The position numbers and the translations under genes are program-made. The notes beneath the pieces are model-generated. The model was given only the letters and a program-made list of their open reading frames with translations. It ran no database searches and had not been told where the DNA came from. DNA of 14,192 nt from NCBI GenBank assembly GCA_013203015.1, contig JABMPO010000364.1:1-14192 (forward strand), read 5' to 3'. This stretch comes from Fidelibacterota bacterium. GTDB taxonomy: Bacteria; Fidelibacterota; Marinisomatia; Marinisomatales; TCS56. This document shows positions 1-8,446 of the stretch, one piece after another. The first letter of the stretch is position 1. The number at the start of each line of letters is the position of its first letter.

Positions 1-75
1 CATCACTCCTGCGTTGCAACTTTAAATGTCACACAGCAGAGCGGTTTAACGAGGAAAGAATATTTCATTTTATTA

Positions 76-100
76 AACCACTAAAACGTATTTTAGGGTT
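76..100 (-). terminator. Hairpin overlapping the last stop codon of the minus-strand operon
   Basis: On the minus strand AACC-CTAAAA, loop TACG, TTTTAG-T-GGTT forms a 10-bp stem with one bulged base. It is followed by TTTAATAAAAT, a weak T-rich tail. The stem begins inside the TAA stop codon (99-101) of the GFA-like gene. The position right at the end of a four-gene unit makes a terminator the natural reading, but the stem is AT-rich and the T-tract is interrupted. Confidence 0.45.
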
Positions 101-527
101 ATAAGCGGTTTTCTCTGATCAAATCCGGGTCGTTGTTACGGGGTAAGCCATCATTGAATTCCAGCCAATCCACGTGAGTATCGAAATAGGCGTGACCGGC
201 TGGCTTACGATCAATTGGATTGATCATATTGGACAGGGAAACATGGGTTTCGCCCGGCCATTTTGTCGATTTAAATAGAATGTGACTGCCGCAGTTAGTG
301 CAAAATCCCCTTTGGGATTCAGCGGATGAAAAATACCATTTGATCTGGTTTTCACCTTTGATAATTCTAAATTGTGAAGTATTTACTCCAAACCAGGTGA
401 CGAATGCAGCGCCGTGGGAACGACGGCAGAGGGTACAATGGCAATGGGCGCACCATTTTGTTGGCAGGGTTACTTCAAATTTTATTTTTTCACAAAGACA
501 GGCTCCGTGGACAATTTTAGAATTCAT
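99..527 (-). CDS. GFA / CENP-V family zinc-binding protein
   Basis: A 142-residue protein with the full cysteine pattern of the GFA family (named after glutathione-dependent formaldehyde-activating enzyme): GACLC (C10, C12), CAHCHCTLC (C26, C29, C31, C34) followed by RR, and CTNCGS (C76, C79). These cysteines bind two zinc ions in characterised members. Length is normal for a single-domain member. The function of most such proteins is not known and formaldehyde activation should not be assumed. I chose the ATG at 527 because a GGAG lies 8 nt upstream. An in-frame ATG at 533 would overlap the preceding stop codon as ATGA but leaves no room for that ribosome site, and a longer open frame reaches 563. 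It is the last gene of the minus-strand operon. Confidence 0.85.
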   Translation of the reverse strand: MNSKIVHGACLCEKIKFEVTLPTKWCAHCHCTLCRRSHGAAFVTWFGVNTSQFRIIKGENQIKWYFSSAESQRGFCTNCGSHILFKSTKWPGETHVSLSNMINPIDRKPAGHAYFDTHVDWLEFNDGLPRNNDPDLIRENRL

Positions 528-529
528 CC

Positions 530-1249
530 TCATTGCTCCGCAATTTGAATTGAGATTTGGCAATAGTCATCGCCCTGTAGTACGGATTTATCTACTTTTA
601 CCTCTACTTGTCGCTCCGTTATAACTTCCCAGATATTTTTATAAAAGCTGGCACCGCAATAACAATAGGTGCGAGAAATGGTTTGATTGACGTTCATTAT
701 TTCGCGAATTCGAGGGCAGTGACAGTAAAGCTGCCGTTTTTGTAACGGATCACCAGTACTGAAGTATTCCCGGAGATTTCCGCTTTTTGGGATTTTTATA
801 ACAGTAATGGTATTGCCATTGAGAATGCCTGCTGCACCCCAACCTCTTTCAACAATCATAGCAATCGTATCATGGTCCAGATTTAAAACATCAGCCAGAA
901 AATTTTCGAATTGGTTCTGCAACATTTGATGGGGAACAGCAATATCTCCGGTTTTTTCAAAAGCCACTTTCAGATCACTGAGTTGATCTTCAGGGTAATG
1001 ACAGGCGCAAGCGGACATGATGTTCTGCCTAATTTCCGGATCACAATTATCGTCCAGTAATGCCAGCGCTCGTTGCGACCAGGCGCTAACTGAGTCGCGG
1101 TTGCTGTCATCAGTCAGAAATTCGCTGCCTCGCATTATTCGCGCGCAAATTGGTGCTGGCAGGGATTTGGAAATACCGTTGGAGAATTTTTTCAACCATT
1201 GCTGTTCAAAATCTAACTGGATTGATCGCTGCTGTTTTTCATTTTCCAC
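530..1249 (-). CDS. Cysteine-rich protein of unknown function with three CxC motifs
   Basis: A 239-residue soluble protein with no signal peptide or membrane segment. Nine cysteines include three paired motifs: SACACHYP (C81, C83), YCHCPR (C176, C178) and TYCYCG (C196, C198). The C-terminus ends with a GDDYCQISIQI strand (C230) resembling the tail seen in V4R / thiazoline-carboxylate-hydrolase-like proteins. My best family guess, from memory only, is the DUF6144-type group; I cannot name a reaction. The paired cysteines suggest binding of zinc or an iron-sulfur cluster (inference). The start is a GTG at 1249 lying inside the end of the PHP-domain gene (11-nt overlap), so translation is probably coupled. 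Its stop overlaps or abuts the GFA-like start. Confidence 0.7.
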   Translation of the reverse strand: MENEKQQRSIQLDFEQQWLKKFSNGISKSLPAPICARIMRGSEFLTDDSNRDSVSAWSQRALALLDDNCDPEIRQNIMSACACHYPEDQLSDLKVAFEKTGDIAVPHQMLQNQFENFLADVLNLDHDTIAMIVERGWGAAGILNGNTITVIKIPKSGNLREYFSTGDPLQKRQLYCHCPRIREIMNVNQTISRTYCYCGASFYKNIWEVITERQVEVKVDKSVLQGDDYCQISIQIAEQ

Positions 1250-2858
1250 GATTGATCCAGATTGGATTTGTGAGGCAGCGCCGGTCAGTATTTGTTGTCA
1301 GTTCGGCTCGTATATAACCGGTAATCTCGCAGGTAATATCTTCAACAATCAGGTTAGAATCGTATTCTTTAAATTGCCATTTATTGCTAAACAAGATTTT
1401 TTCTGATAGCTGATCGGTAACTCCGTAGTACACGGTCAGATTTTTCAGCGCACCGAATTCAGCCGAAGATGCGCAGTTTAATTTTAATGCACCGACGCTC
1501 GGTTGAATCTCATCGCCGATGGTGAATTGCCCATCAGCGGTTTCAAATTGCAAGTCAAGCGCAGGTCCGTTGCTGACGATACAGCGCCCCATTCGTAATT
1601 GTGACATTATATTATCAAGGGTGAGCTTTCCCTTTTTAATGACACCGGTTCGCCACTTTCCCAGGATTTGATCCTGATGATGAACGGTCGAAAGCATGGG
1701 GATTTTAATCTGGTGAAAATGATTAAAATTGCCATGGGCATCATTGCCGGCATAAATATATTGATGTTTTCCCTTTAACAATTGGCGTACCCAGCGGTCA
1801 ACATGGCGCTGTTGAAAATAGCCGTTGATGATTTGCAATCCAGTTAATTCTTCATGATTGATGTCATCTGCTTCCCAGGAGCCGCGGTTGATCAGCAGCC
1901 ATTGTAGCAAGGCTGTGTGTGCAAATGGGTGGGCTGCTATTGTCAGGGTATTATTGTCAAGTTGATTCAGTGTATCCGGAATATTTTGCTCCGAATAATT
2001 GTGAAACCACCTTTCGGCGCCATCACCAGAGCCGGGTATAAATTGTGGGTGATTAAATACCAGCAAATGGACATTACGGTCTTTAGTATTTCTGACTGTC
2101 ACTTCTTCACCTGGAATCAGCAGTGGCGGCTCTATTTCATTTTGCGATTGTATTTCAGCACGTGATCGTTGCCATTTTTTCAGTTGGTGATCATTTTTTG
2201 CCCACTGTCCCCATTCGTTATCTAGATCGTAGGAATGATCAGTAATAGCCACAAAATCAAGACCGAGGGCGCGAGCGGCGGTTTTTGTGGCGGCCAATGA
2301 CGCGCCGAACTCCACGAAATCCTCGGTATAATTGCTGTGATAATGAAGATCGCCCCACCAGTAATTTTGTCGGCCGGGAATAGGAGTAGCGCTGGCATAG
2401 GTTAGCAGCGGGAAGGGGGGAGATGTGGCAACATTATGATTGACAACCGATTTTCGGCGTCCTTTAACGGAATAATCGATCTTGACGGTTATTGCCATTG
2501 GCCCGCTTAAATCACCAATATTCAGTTCCCGGCAATCCTCAAACCAGAATTGGTTGATCAGCCGGTTATAATCGATTTCATGGTGAATCCGGTTACCGGA
2601 ATCGGATCTGATGGTGATTGAAACTGAAAGCAATTGTACCGGAAATTTATTGGCGTCTTTGATTATAATTACCAGGGGAAGTTTTTGACCTGGATTGATA
2701 CGATGGGGAGCGTCAACGAGAATCTCCGGTTCCCGCCGGAAGTAGCGACTGAAGGGGAAATGCGAGAACCGATAATGCAGTTCCAGATAACCAAAGATCA
2801 CTGGGATAATCAGCAATGTCCCTGGCAATAGTACCAGTTGTTCGAGTGCTGCAAGCAT
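1239..2858 (-). CDS. Membrane-anchored PHP-domain metallohydrolase
   Basis: A 539-residue protein. Residues 5-24 form one hydrophobic segment, likely an uncleaved anchor. Residues 45-160 look like a beta-rich extracytoplasmic domain. The PHP domain starts at about 165 with GDLHYHS (H172, H174) and continues with ITDHS (D207, H208), PGEE (E251/E252), NVHLL (H264), AAHP (H310) and GNDAHG (D373, H375). These are the expected metal ligands of PHP phosphoesterases, in an arrangement like the CehA/McbA-type hydrolases. A C-terminal beta domain (about 420-539) follows. PHP proteins hydrolyse phosphoesters, and CehA relatives cleave other esters; the substrate here is unknown. The gene lies 33 nt after the M14 peptidase gene and overlaps the next gene by 11 nt. 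No clear ribosome site precedes the ATG. Confidence 0.85.
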   Translation of the reverse strand: MLAALEQLVLLPGTLLIIPVIFGYLELHYRFSHFPFSRYFRREPEILVDAPHRINPGQKLPLVIIIKDANKFPVQLLSVSITIRSDSGNRIHHEIDYNRLINQFWFEDCRELNIGDLSGPMAITVKIDYSVKGRRKSVVNHNVATSPPFPLLTYASATPIPGRQNYWWGDLHYHSNYTEDFVEFGASLAATKTAARALGLDFVAITDHSYDLDNEWGQWAKNDHQLKKWQRSRAEIQSQNEIEPPLLIPGEEVTVRNTKDRNVHLLVFNHPQFIPGSGDGAERWFHNYSEQNIPDTLNQLDNNTLTIAAHPFAHTALLQWLLINRGSWEADDINHEELTGLQIINGYFQQRHVDRWVRQLLKGKHQYIYAGNDAHGNFNHFHQIKIPMLSTVHHQDQILGKWRTGVIKKGKLTLDNIMSQLRMGRCIVSNGPALDLQFETADGQFTIGDEIQPSVGALKLNCASSAEFGALKNLTVYYGVTDQLSEKILFSNKWQFKEYDSNLIVEDITCEITGYIRAELTTNTDRRCLTNPIWINRGK

Positions 2859-2891
2859 ACCCAGTTAGATTTCGGCTTGCGGTTCCACCAG

Positions 2892-5543
2892 TTAATCCAG
2901 GGCTGGTAAGAGGATTGAATTGAACAGCAGTTTATAGGATACACTGGTGGAAGCCCTAAACTGGGGATTGAAGGCGAATAGTACCAGTTGCCCTTTACCT
3001 TTCTTCAACCAGACTAAGCCAACCTGATTTGCAAGTTTTTCTTCATTCTCACAATAACCGCTCAGGAGGATATCCGTTTCCGGGAATTTCCCGATTACCC
3101 GGCGATCCATATCAAAATTAGGAAAACTGGTGGCGAAGACCGGTTTACCACGAGAGAATACACCAATTTCCGGTTCCATTCCAAGTGTGATCGGATGGTC
3201 TCCAAGCAGTTTTAACCGTATCAGCGAACCGGGACAGTAGAGACCTGCTTTGCGTAATTTATCTGATTTATCACTGAAAGGTAATTGGAACTCCTCGACC
3301 TCATCCTTACCGCGTTTGATTTCCAGTTGCCCACCGAATAATTTCGTTGAGCCACCCCAGGCGATAATGATGCCACCCTGGTCCAAGAAAGTCAATAGCT
3401 GCGTCTTGCCCTCGTCACCAATCCCCTGCGTGAATTCCGGTGGATAGGCACTGACAAAATATTCACCATCTGATTTATATTTACCCTTTTCCAACACATT
3501 GACATTCTCGTTGGGAAAGATTACTATATCAAATTTCTTAGCGAAATCGGTTGTCTTGAAGTCTCCCGGCCGAACAATCTGAAAGGGTATTTTATAGCTG
3601 TCAAATACATAGCGCGTCCAGCCGGCATCCATATCGTGGAAATAACTTTCCACTAGAGCGATGCGGGGAATTACGACGGGTTCTGATTGAAAGTTTACTT
3701 TATCAATCACGAAGCCAGGGCTTACCTGCAATCCGTCCAGCAGCAGCTTCAATTTGGACTTGTTATTATTGTTCCGGTGGATCAGGAAGCTACCCCTGGG
3801 ATAATTTACTTCATTGATTACCATCGATTTGATCAGTCGTTCTACTTTCAAGCCGGTTTTTTTCGCCTGAAAAGCAGTCTGATAACTTTCATTAGAATTG
3901 GCATTCAGGATAACGGTTTGGAAAGTATTTGGCAGATCTGCTTTCAAATTGAATGGAAATACAATTTGCGTAAAGGCCGGTGGTTCAAATGGGGATTGAT
4001 CAATTTCAACAGCTGCTACACCATTATGGAGCGGTAGTGACCAACTGGTGATATCATAGGGCTTAATGATCTTTCCGCCGGGAGTATAATGGCGCACGGG
4101 AAATACCTGGGCTTCCAACACTTCTTTTATAAAAGGCCGGTAGGGTTGGGCCAGGGGGACGATCAGATCACCCGAGGTGAAGATTCGGTTTGCACTGGTG
4201 AATGGTTCGGTTAATTCATAGACATTGACACCGTGCTCAATTAGTAGATTGACCAGTTTGACAAGTTCGCTGGGATCGTGTTGTTTCCTGGGGAGGATAT
4301 AATAGTAGGGTGGTTGTTCCCGACCACGCTGAACCTCCGTTTTACAGTGCTTATTACGAAACGCCAGAATTTCCCGTCGGTGGAGGGCAGCTGTTTTTAG
4401 CAAAGACATGGTTGATACGATTTCGTATTCCACAATATCGCCGAGTCTCCACCAGCCACCAGGCCAGGGCAGGGGCATATTGATACTCTTTTTATATTCT
4501 GATAGTCCTTTTCCGTAGGCTCCCAACTCTGTCGATTCGATAAAGATCGGTGTGGCATATTTGACGCTGGCGGCTTCAGTCAAGAGACCGATCACACCTT
4601 TCCAGTTGCAGGTTTCAGTGGAGCCAGGCCAGTAATCATCAAATAAGTAATGTTGTGATATCCCGGCCAAACCGGCTTCCGTCATATCAGTGGCCAGGTT
4701 GGAGCCCAAGACCCAGGTCCAGTTCCATAGACTTTCATTCACATTTTCGGCTATCGGATCGTGCATGGGGGGAACGAAATAGCGCGGTCCCCGTGAGCCC
4801 ATCTGATGTTTTTCCACCATAATCTGGGGGTACCATTCGGTGTTATAAAGTCGGGCAATTGCCTTAGTGTCCGATTGGCTCAGGGTAACAAAATCTCGGT
4901 TATTATCATGGCCAACATATTTATGGTAAATCCCCGGCATCGAACTGCCTTCATATTTTGTACCCTTATATTTTTTATAGTGATTAACTATCATGTCCAT
5001 ACCGTCAGGATTATGGCAGGGGATCATCATGTAGACTACTTTGTCCAGCCAGTCCAGTACCCGGGGATCTATGGTAGTAACGAGATCGTGAGCAATAATT
5101 GGGGCTGACTGGGAAGGACCGACTTCCCCGGAATGCATGGAGAGAGCAGCCATAAAAAATACTTTCCCATTTTTTAGCAAGACTTCGCGCTGGTCATCTG
5201 GTATATCCGGATCAAGCGCCAATCGTCGATTGATATCCCGCAGATTTTCCAGATTATTGATATTCGCTGCGGTCGAAAAGAAGGCGCAATACATTTTGCG
5301 GCCTTGGGGGGATTCACCAATTTCCCGTAAATCGAGCCGGGGTGATTCAGCCGCGAGTTTTGTTAAATACTCAATTAATTCTTCGTAGTCCATCAGCATC
5401 CGGTCTGAACCGGGCTGATATCCGAAATACTGACTGGGTGAAATAACCTCTGCGCTAACAGGAACTAAACTCAGGCACAACAATACGAGTATTAGGCTGA
5501 AAAAAGGGGTTTGATAATTGAGCTTAGAATTAGACTTTTTCAT
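2892..5543 (-). CDS. Secreted M14-family zinc carboxypeptidase with C-terminal GATase1-like domain
   Basis: An 883-residue precursor. Residues 13-29 are hydrophobic and PVSA-EV suggests signal peptidase cleavage after A31. The M14 domain spans about 50-400. Zinc ligands read SMHSGE (H137, E140) and EKHQMG (H246), the substrate-binding stretch is DNNRD (213-217), NPDG (178-181) is characteristic, and the catalytic glutamate is probably E323 in LLTEAAS. From about 625 on, RIALVESYFHDMDAGWTRYV and FLDQGGIIIAWGG match the class-I amidotransferase-like fold often fused behind large M14 peptidases. It therefore probably trims peptides or proteins outside the cytoplasm. The ATG at 5543 has AGGA 10 nt upstream and an extended -10 promoter nearby. 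First gene of the four-gene operon. Confidence 0.92.
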   Translation of the reverse strand: MKKSNSKLNYQTPFFSLILVLLCLSLVPVSAEVISPSQYFGYQPGSDRMLMDYEELIEYLTKLAAESPRLDLREIGESPQGRKMYCAFFSTAANINNLENLRDINRRLALDPDIPDDQREVLLKNGKVFFMAALSMHSGEVGPSQSAPIIAHDLVTTIDPRVLDWLDKVVYMMIPCHNPDGMDMIVNHYKKYKGTKYEGSSMPGIYHKYVGHDNNRDFVTLSQSDTKAIARLYNTEWYPQIMVEKHQMGSRGPRYFVPPMHDPIAENVNESLWNWTWVLGSNLATDMTEAGLAGISQHYLFDDYWPGSTETCNWKGVIGLLTEAASVKYATPIFIESTELGAYGKGLSEYKKSINMPLPWPGGWWRLGDIVEYEIVSTMSLLKTAALHRREILAFRNKHCKTEVQRGREQPPYYYILPRKQHDPSELVKLVNLLIEHGVNVYELTEPFTSANRIFTSGDLIVPLAQPYRPFIKEVLEAQVFPVRHYTPGGKIIKPYDITSWSLPLHNGVAAVEIDQSPFEPPAFTQIVFPFNLKADLPNTFQTVILNANSNESYQTAFQAKKTGLKVERLIKSMVINEVNYPRGSFLIHRNNNNKSKLKLLLDGLQVSPGFVIDKVNFQSEPVVIPRIALVESYFHDMDAGWTRYVFDSYKIPFQIVRPGDFKTTDFAKKFDIVIFPNENVNVLEKGKYKSDGEYFVSAYPPEFTQGIGDEGKTQLLTFLDQGGIIIAWGGSTKLFGGQLEIKRGKDEVEEFQLPFSDKSDKLRKAGLYCPGSLIRLKLLGDHPITLGMEPEIGVFSRGKPVFATSFPNFDMDRRVIGKFPETDILLSGYCENEEKLANQVGLVWLKKGKGQLVLFAFNPQFRASTSVSYKLLFNSILLPALD

Positions 5544-5573
5544 GGCAGTTTCATCCTGTATTTATTATTGCTA

Positions 5574-5582
5574 ATTATACCA
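5574..5582 (-). promoter_or_regulatory. Extended -10 promoter of the M14 peptidase operon
   Basis: Minus-strand TGGTATAAT is a perfect TATAAT with the TGn extension. It places a start of transcription near 5567 and a leader of about 24 nt. The -35 region is poor, as is common for extended -10 promoters. Confidence 0.5.
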
Positions 5583-5587
5583 TCCTG

Positions 5588-5602
5588 CTGGCTCGAAACC
5601 AG
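5588..5602. repeat. Inverted repeat in the -35 region of the peptidase promoter
   Basis: CTGG-CTCGAAA-CCAG sits immediately upstream of the extended -10 element, where an activator or repressor could bind. The arms are only 4 bp, so it may be chance. Confidence 0.2.
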
Positions 5603-5656
5603 TGGTTAAATTAGGGTATTCTATTCCGGTTTCCACAAAGAAATTTTTTCAAATAT

Positions 5657-5690
5657 GAATATTGGTTTTCATACTATTACCAATAAATTC
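5657..5690. repeat. Inverted repeat in the divergent intergenic region
   Basis: GAAT-ATTGGT ... ACCAAT-AA-ATTC forms a 10-bp stem with a 2-nt bulge and a 12-nt loop, about 40 nt before the DUF512 gene start. It could be an operator for one or both divergent units. This region is very AT-rich, which raises the chance of accidental symmetry. Confidence 0.25.
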
Positions 5691-5727
5691 AATTAATTTG
5701 ATCTGATTGCTCTGTAATTTCCGCCCC

Positions 5728-7017
5728 ATGAAAATCATTGCAATTGAACCGAATAGCATAGGGTTTGAACTGGAGCTTCAGCCAGGCGATATCCTGGAAG
5801 CCATTGATGGTGAAAAGGTCCGGGATATAATTGATTATCGGTTCAGAATCGCGACTGAGGAGGTCACTCTTCGTTTTCGGAGCGGTGCTGAAGTAGCGGA
5901 ATACGAGCTGGAAAAAGATTACGACGACGACCTGGGTTTGACGTTCGAGGATATCAAGATTCGGAAATGTGCCAATGATTGCATTTTTTGTTTCGTGGAT
6001 CAGAATCCTGCTGGTCTGCGCCAAGCATTATATTTTCGTGATGGCGACTACCGTCTTTCATTCCTGCATGGTCATTACGTGACACTTACCAATATGGGTC
6101 CCCGGCAGCTTCAGCGGGTAGTAGATCAGCGACTGTCGCCCCTGTACATATCAGTGCATGTCACCGATCCTGACAAGCGTCTCGAAATGTTCCTGTATGG
6201 AAAAGACGATAAATTATTGGACAAGTTGGAATTTTTAACCGCCAATGGCATCGATCTGCATACGCAGATTGTACTTTGTCCAGGTTGGAATGACGGACAG
6301 TTTCTGGAGCAAACTCTGGCTGATCTGCACCGTTTCCAGCCCCGGATACTGTCGATTGCAATTGTGCCGGTGGGCTTGACCAAACACCGCGATGGCTTAC
6401 CGTTCATCCCGGCGGTGGGTGAAGAATATGCCCGCAATTTTATCATATCAGCTCGGGATTTTGACCAGAAATATCGAACTGCGAATAATGAGCGGTTGGT
6501 ATTTCTCAGTGATGAATGGTTTATCCGGGCGGGCGTTAATTTGCCCGATACCGGTTATTATGGTGATTTTTCGCAGGTCGAGAATGGTGTGGGACAAGTA
6601 CGGGAATTTCTGAATACCTGGGAGCAAGATTTCGATTTGTCAGCCATTAATATCGACCAACCACTTACAATTACTTTGGGATCGGGAATGCTGATCGAAC
6701 CGGTCTTCCGGCAGCAGTTTATTCCGCGTTTGAATTCGTTGGAAAACCTGACGGTAAATTATACACCAATTCGAAACGAGTTTTATGGGGAATCAGTGAC
6801 GGTGACAGGGCTTCTCACCGGACAAGATATCGTGAACCAGCTTAAAGATCGTGAGTTGGGTGATATGGTTATTTTCAGCGATCGGATTTTAAGTGAAACC
6901 GGAGTGGTTACATTGGACGACCTGAGCCTGGAGGATATGTCCCGGCAACTGGGCGTACCGGTGCGGGTTGTTAGTGATCAACCACAGGAATTTTTTGAGG
7001 TAGTTCAAAATGGCTAA
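5728..7017 (+). CDS. PDZ / radical SAM / DUF512 protein
   Basis: A 429-residue protein. Residues 2-40 are a PDZ-like module (LQPGDILEAIDGEKV). A radical-SAM-type cysteine motif KCANDCIFCF follows (C81, C85, C88), with the family signature LYFRDGDYRLSFL and VTLTNM at about 101-123. The C-terminal half is the DUF512 domain. The cysteines should hold a [4Fe-4S] cluster; the substrate is not known. Such genes are widely conserved and often lie next to der, as here, where the last 8 nt overlap the der start. I chose the ATG at 5728 because the PDZ module starts right there; a TTG 21 nt upstream is the only extension. Neither has a visible ribosome site. Confidence 0.88.
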   Translation: MKIIAIEPNSIGFELELQPGDILEAIDGEKVRDIIDYRFRIATEEVTLRFRSGAEVAEYELEKDYDDDLGLTFEDIKIRKCANDCIFCFVDQNPAGLRQALYFRDGDYRLSFLHGHYVTLTNMGPRQLQRVVDQRLSPLYISVHVTDPDKRLEMFLYGKDDKLLDKLEFLTANGIDLHTQIVLCPGWNDGQFLEQTLADLHRFQPRILSIAIVPVGLTKHRDGLPFIPAVGEEYARNFIISARDFDQKYRTANNERLVFLSDEWFIRAGVNLPDTGYYGDFSQVENGVGQVREFLNTWEQDFDLSAINIDQPLTITLGSGMLIEPVFRQQFIPRLNSLENLTVNYTPIRNEFYGESVTVTGLLTGQDIVNQLKDRELGDMVIFSDRILSETGVVTLDDLSLEDMSRQLGVPVRVVSDQPQEFFEVVQNG

Positions 7018-8329
7018 GCCAGTGATCGCCATCGTCGGTCGCCCCAACGTCGGCAAATCAACTTTATTCAATCGTCTTTTGCAGGAACGCAGGTCAATTG
7101 TGGATGCCCAGGAAGGGATCACCCGGGATCGGGTTTACGGTGAAGTCGAATGGAATAACCACCAGCTCACTTTTATCGATACCGGCGGTTACATTCCGGA
7201 GGACCTGGATATTTTTAACGCGGCTGTTCGTAAACAGGCTCAGGTCGCAATTGGTGAAGCTGATTTGGTTATTTTGATGGTGGATGGTAAAGTCGCTCCG
7301 ACTTCCAGCGATCAGGCTTTGGCTCAATTTGTGCGTGTGACTGAAAAACCTAATTTAGTATTAGTCAATAAATGCGATACCATGTTCCTTGATGAACAAG
7401 TAAATCAATATTATGAACTGGGATTGGAGATTCTGTTGCCAATTTCCGCTTTGCACGGCCGCTTGACCGGTGATATGCTGGATAAAATTCTTGAGCGATT
7501 AAATTTACCAGCTGTGGGAACTACCGAACCAGAGACTATCGATGCCATGCGTTTGGCCATTGTCGGTATGCCAAATGTGGGCAAATCATCTTTAGCAAAT
7601 GCCCTGCTGCGTGATGAAAAAAGTATCGTCACACCCATCGCCGGTACCACCCGCGATTCTATTGATTCGACCCTGAAATGGTACGGAAAGACCATCATTC
7701 TTACCGACACCGCCGGTTTGCGAAGAAAAGCCAAGGTGCAGGACAATATTGAATTCTACAGTAATGTGCGAACCGAACGGGCTATCGACAACAGCCATGT
7801 AGCGCTGGTGTTAATCGATGCCGAGAAGGGATTCGGCACCCACGACCGGGCAATTGTTAACCACGTAATGAAAAAAGGGCGCGGGTTAATATTGGTAGTC
7901 AATAAGTGGGACTTGATCGAAAAAGACACCAATTCGATGCAGGAATTCACCACCACGATTGGTGATCAATTTAGAGCCCTTCAGCATTATCCGGTTCTGT
8001 ACATATCGGCGCTGAACAAACAGCGGGTGTCAAAAATCCTTGAACTGGCTGACAAAGTATATCAAGTCTGGCAGCAGAGACTTCCAACCCGTGAGTTAAA
8101 TGAATTTCTCCAAGCTGCTACCAGTAATCTGCGGCCGCCAGCCGTGCGGGGCAAAGTGATTAACCTGAAATATATAACCCAGGTCAGCAGTAATCCGCCC
8201 TTGCTGGCAATTTTTTGTAATTACCCGAAACTGATTCCCACCGCCTATAAGCGCTATATCGAAAATCGTCTGCGAGAGTATTTCGATTTAAAAGGCGTAC
8301 CGGTTAAAGTGTCGTACCGGAAGAAATGA
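7010..8329 (+). CDS. der: Ribosome-associated GTPase Der (EngA)
   Basis: A 439-residue protein with two tandem GTPase domains and a C-terminal KH-like domain, the unique architecture of Der. First domain: GRPNVGKS (10-17), DTGG (57-60), NKCD (120-123). Second: GMPNVGKS (186-193), DTAG (233-236), NKWD (298-301). The KH-like domain occupies about 350-439 and ends in VKVSYRKK. Length is normal. Der acts in maturation of the large ribosomal subunit and is essential in most bacteria tested. Its ATG lies inside the last codons of the DUF512 gene (8-nt overlap, different frame), so the two are probably translated together. Confidence 0.98.
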   Translation: MAKPVIAIVGRPNVGKSTLFNRLLQERRSIVDAQEGITRDRVYGEVEWNNHQLTFIDTGGYIPEDLDIFNAAVRKQAQVAIGEADLVILMVDGKVAPTSSDQALAQFVRVTEKPNLVLVNKCDTMFLDEQVNQYYELGLEILLPISALHGRLTGDMLDKILERLNLPAVGTTEPETIDAMRLAIVGMPNVGKSSLANALLRDEKSIVTPIAGTTRDSIDSTLKWYGKTIILTDTAGLRRKAKVQDNIEFYSNVRTERAIDNSHVALVLIDAEKGFGTHDRAIVNHVMKKGRGLILVVNKWDLIEKDTNSMQEFTTTIGDQFRALQHYPVLYISALNKQRVSKILELADKVYQVWQQRLPTRELNEFLQAATSNLRPPAVRGKVINLKYITQVSSNPPLLAIFCNYPKLIPTAYKRYIENRLREYFDLKGVPVKVSYRKK

Positions 8330-8446
8330 TAATTAGCCGCAGAGACACAGAGATCGCAGTGAAAATACTATTAGTTAAGAACCAAGAACGATAAACAATG
8401 ACCTTTGAATTTCGAACTCAAAACTTAAAACTCAACATTTTCCAGG
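8330..8446. repeat. Spacer built of degenerate short tandem words
   Basis: Three word families follow one another with no gene: CAGAGACACAGAGATCGCAG (from about 8339), AAGAACCAAGAACGATAAAC (about 8377), and CGAACTCAAAACTTAAAACT (about 8412). Each is an imperfect repetition of a short unit (CAGAGA, AACCAAG, AACTCAAA). No terminator or promoter is evident. Similar words occur in other spacers of this window. Confidence 0.45.

Noticed and set aside
298..624. Plus-strand open frame of 108 codons across the GFA-like gene
   Set aside because: It lies antisense to a well-supported gene and shows no domain or ribosome site; it is a reading-frame shadow.
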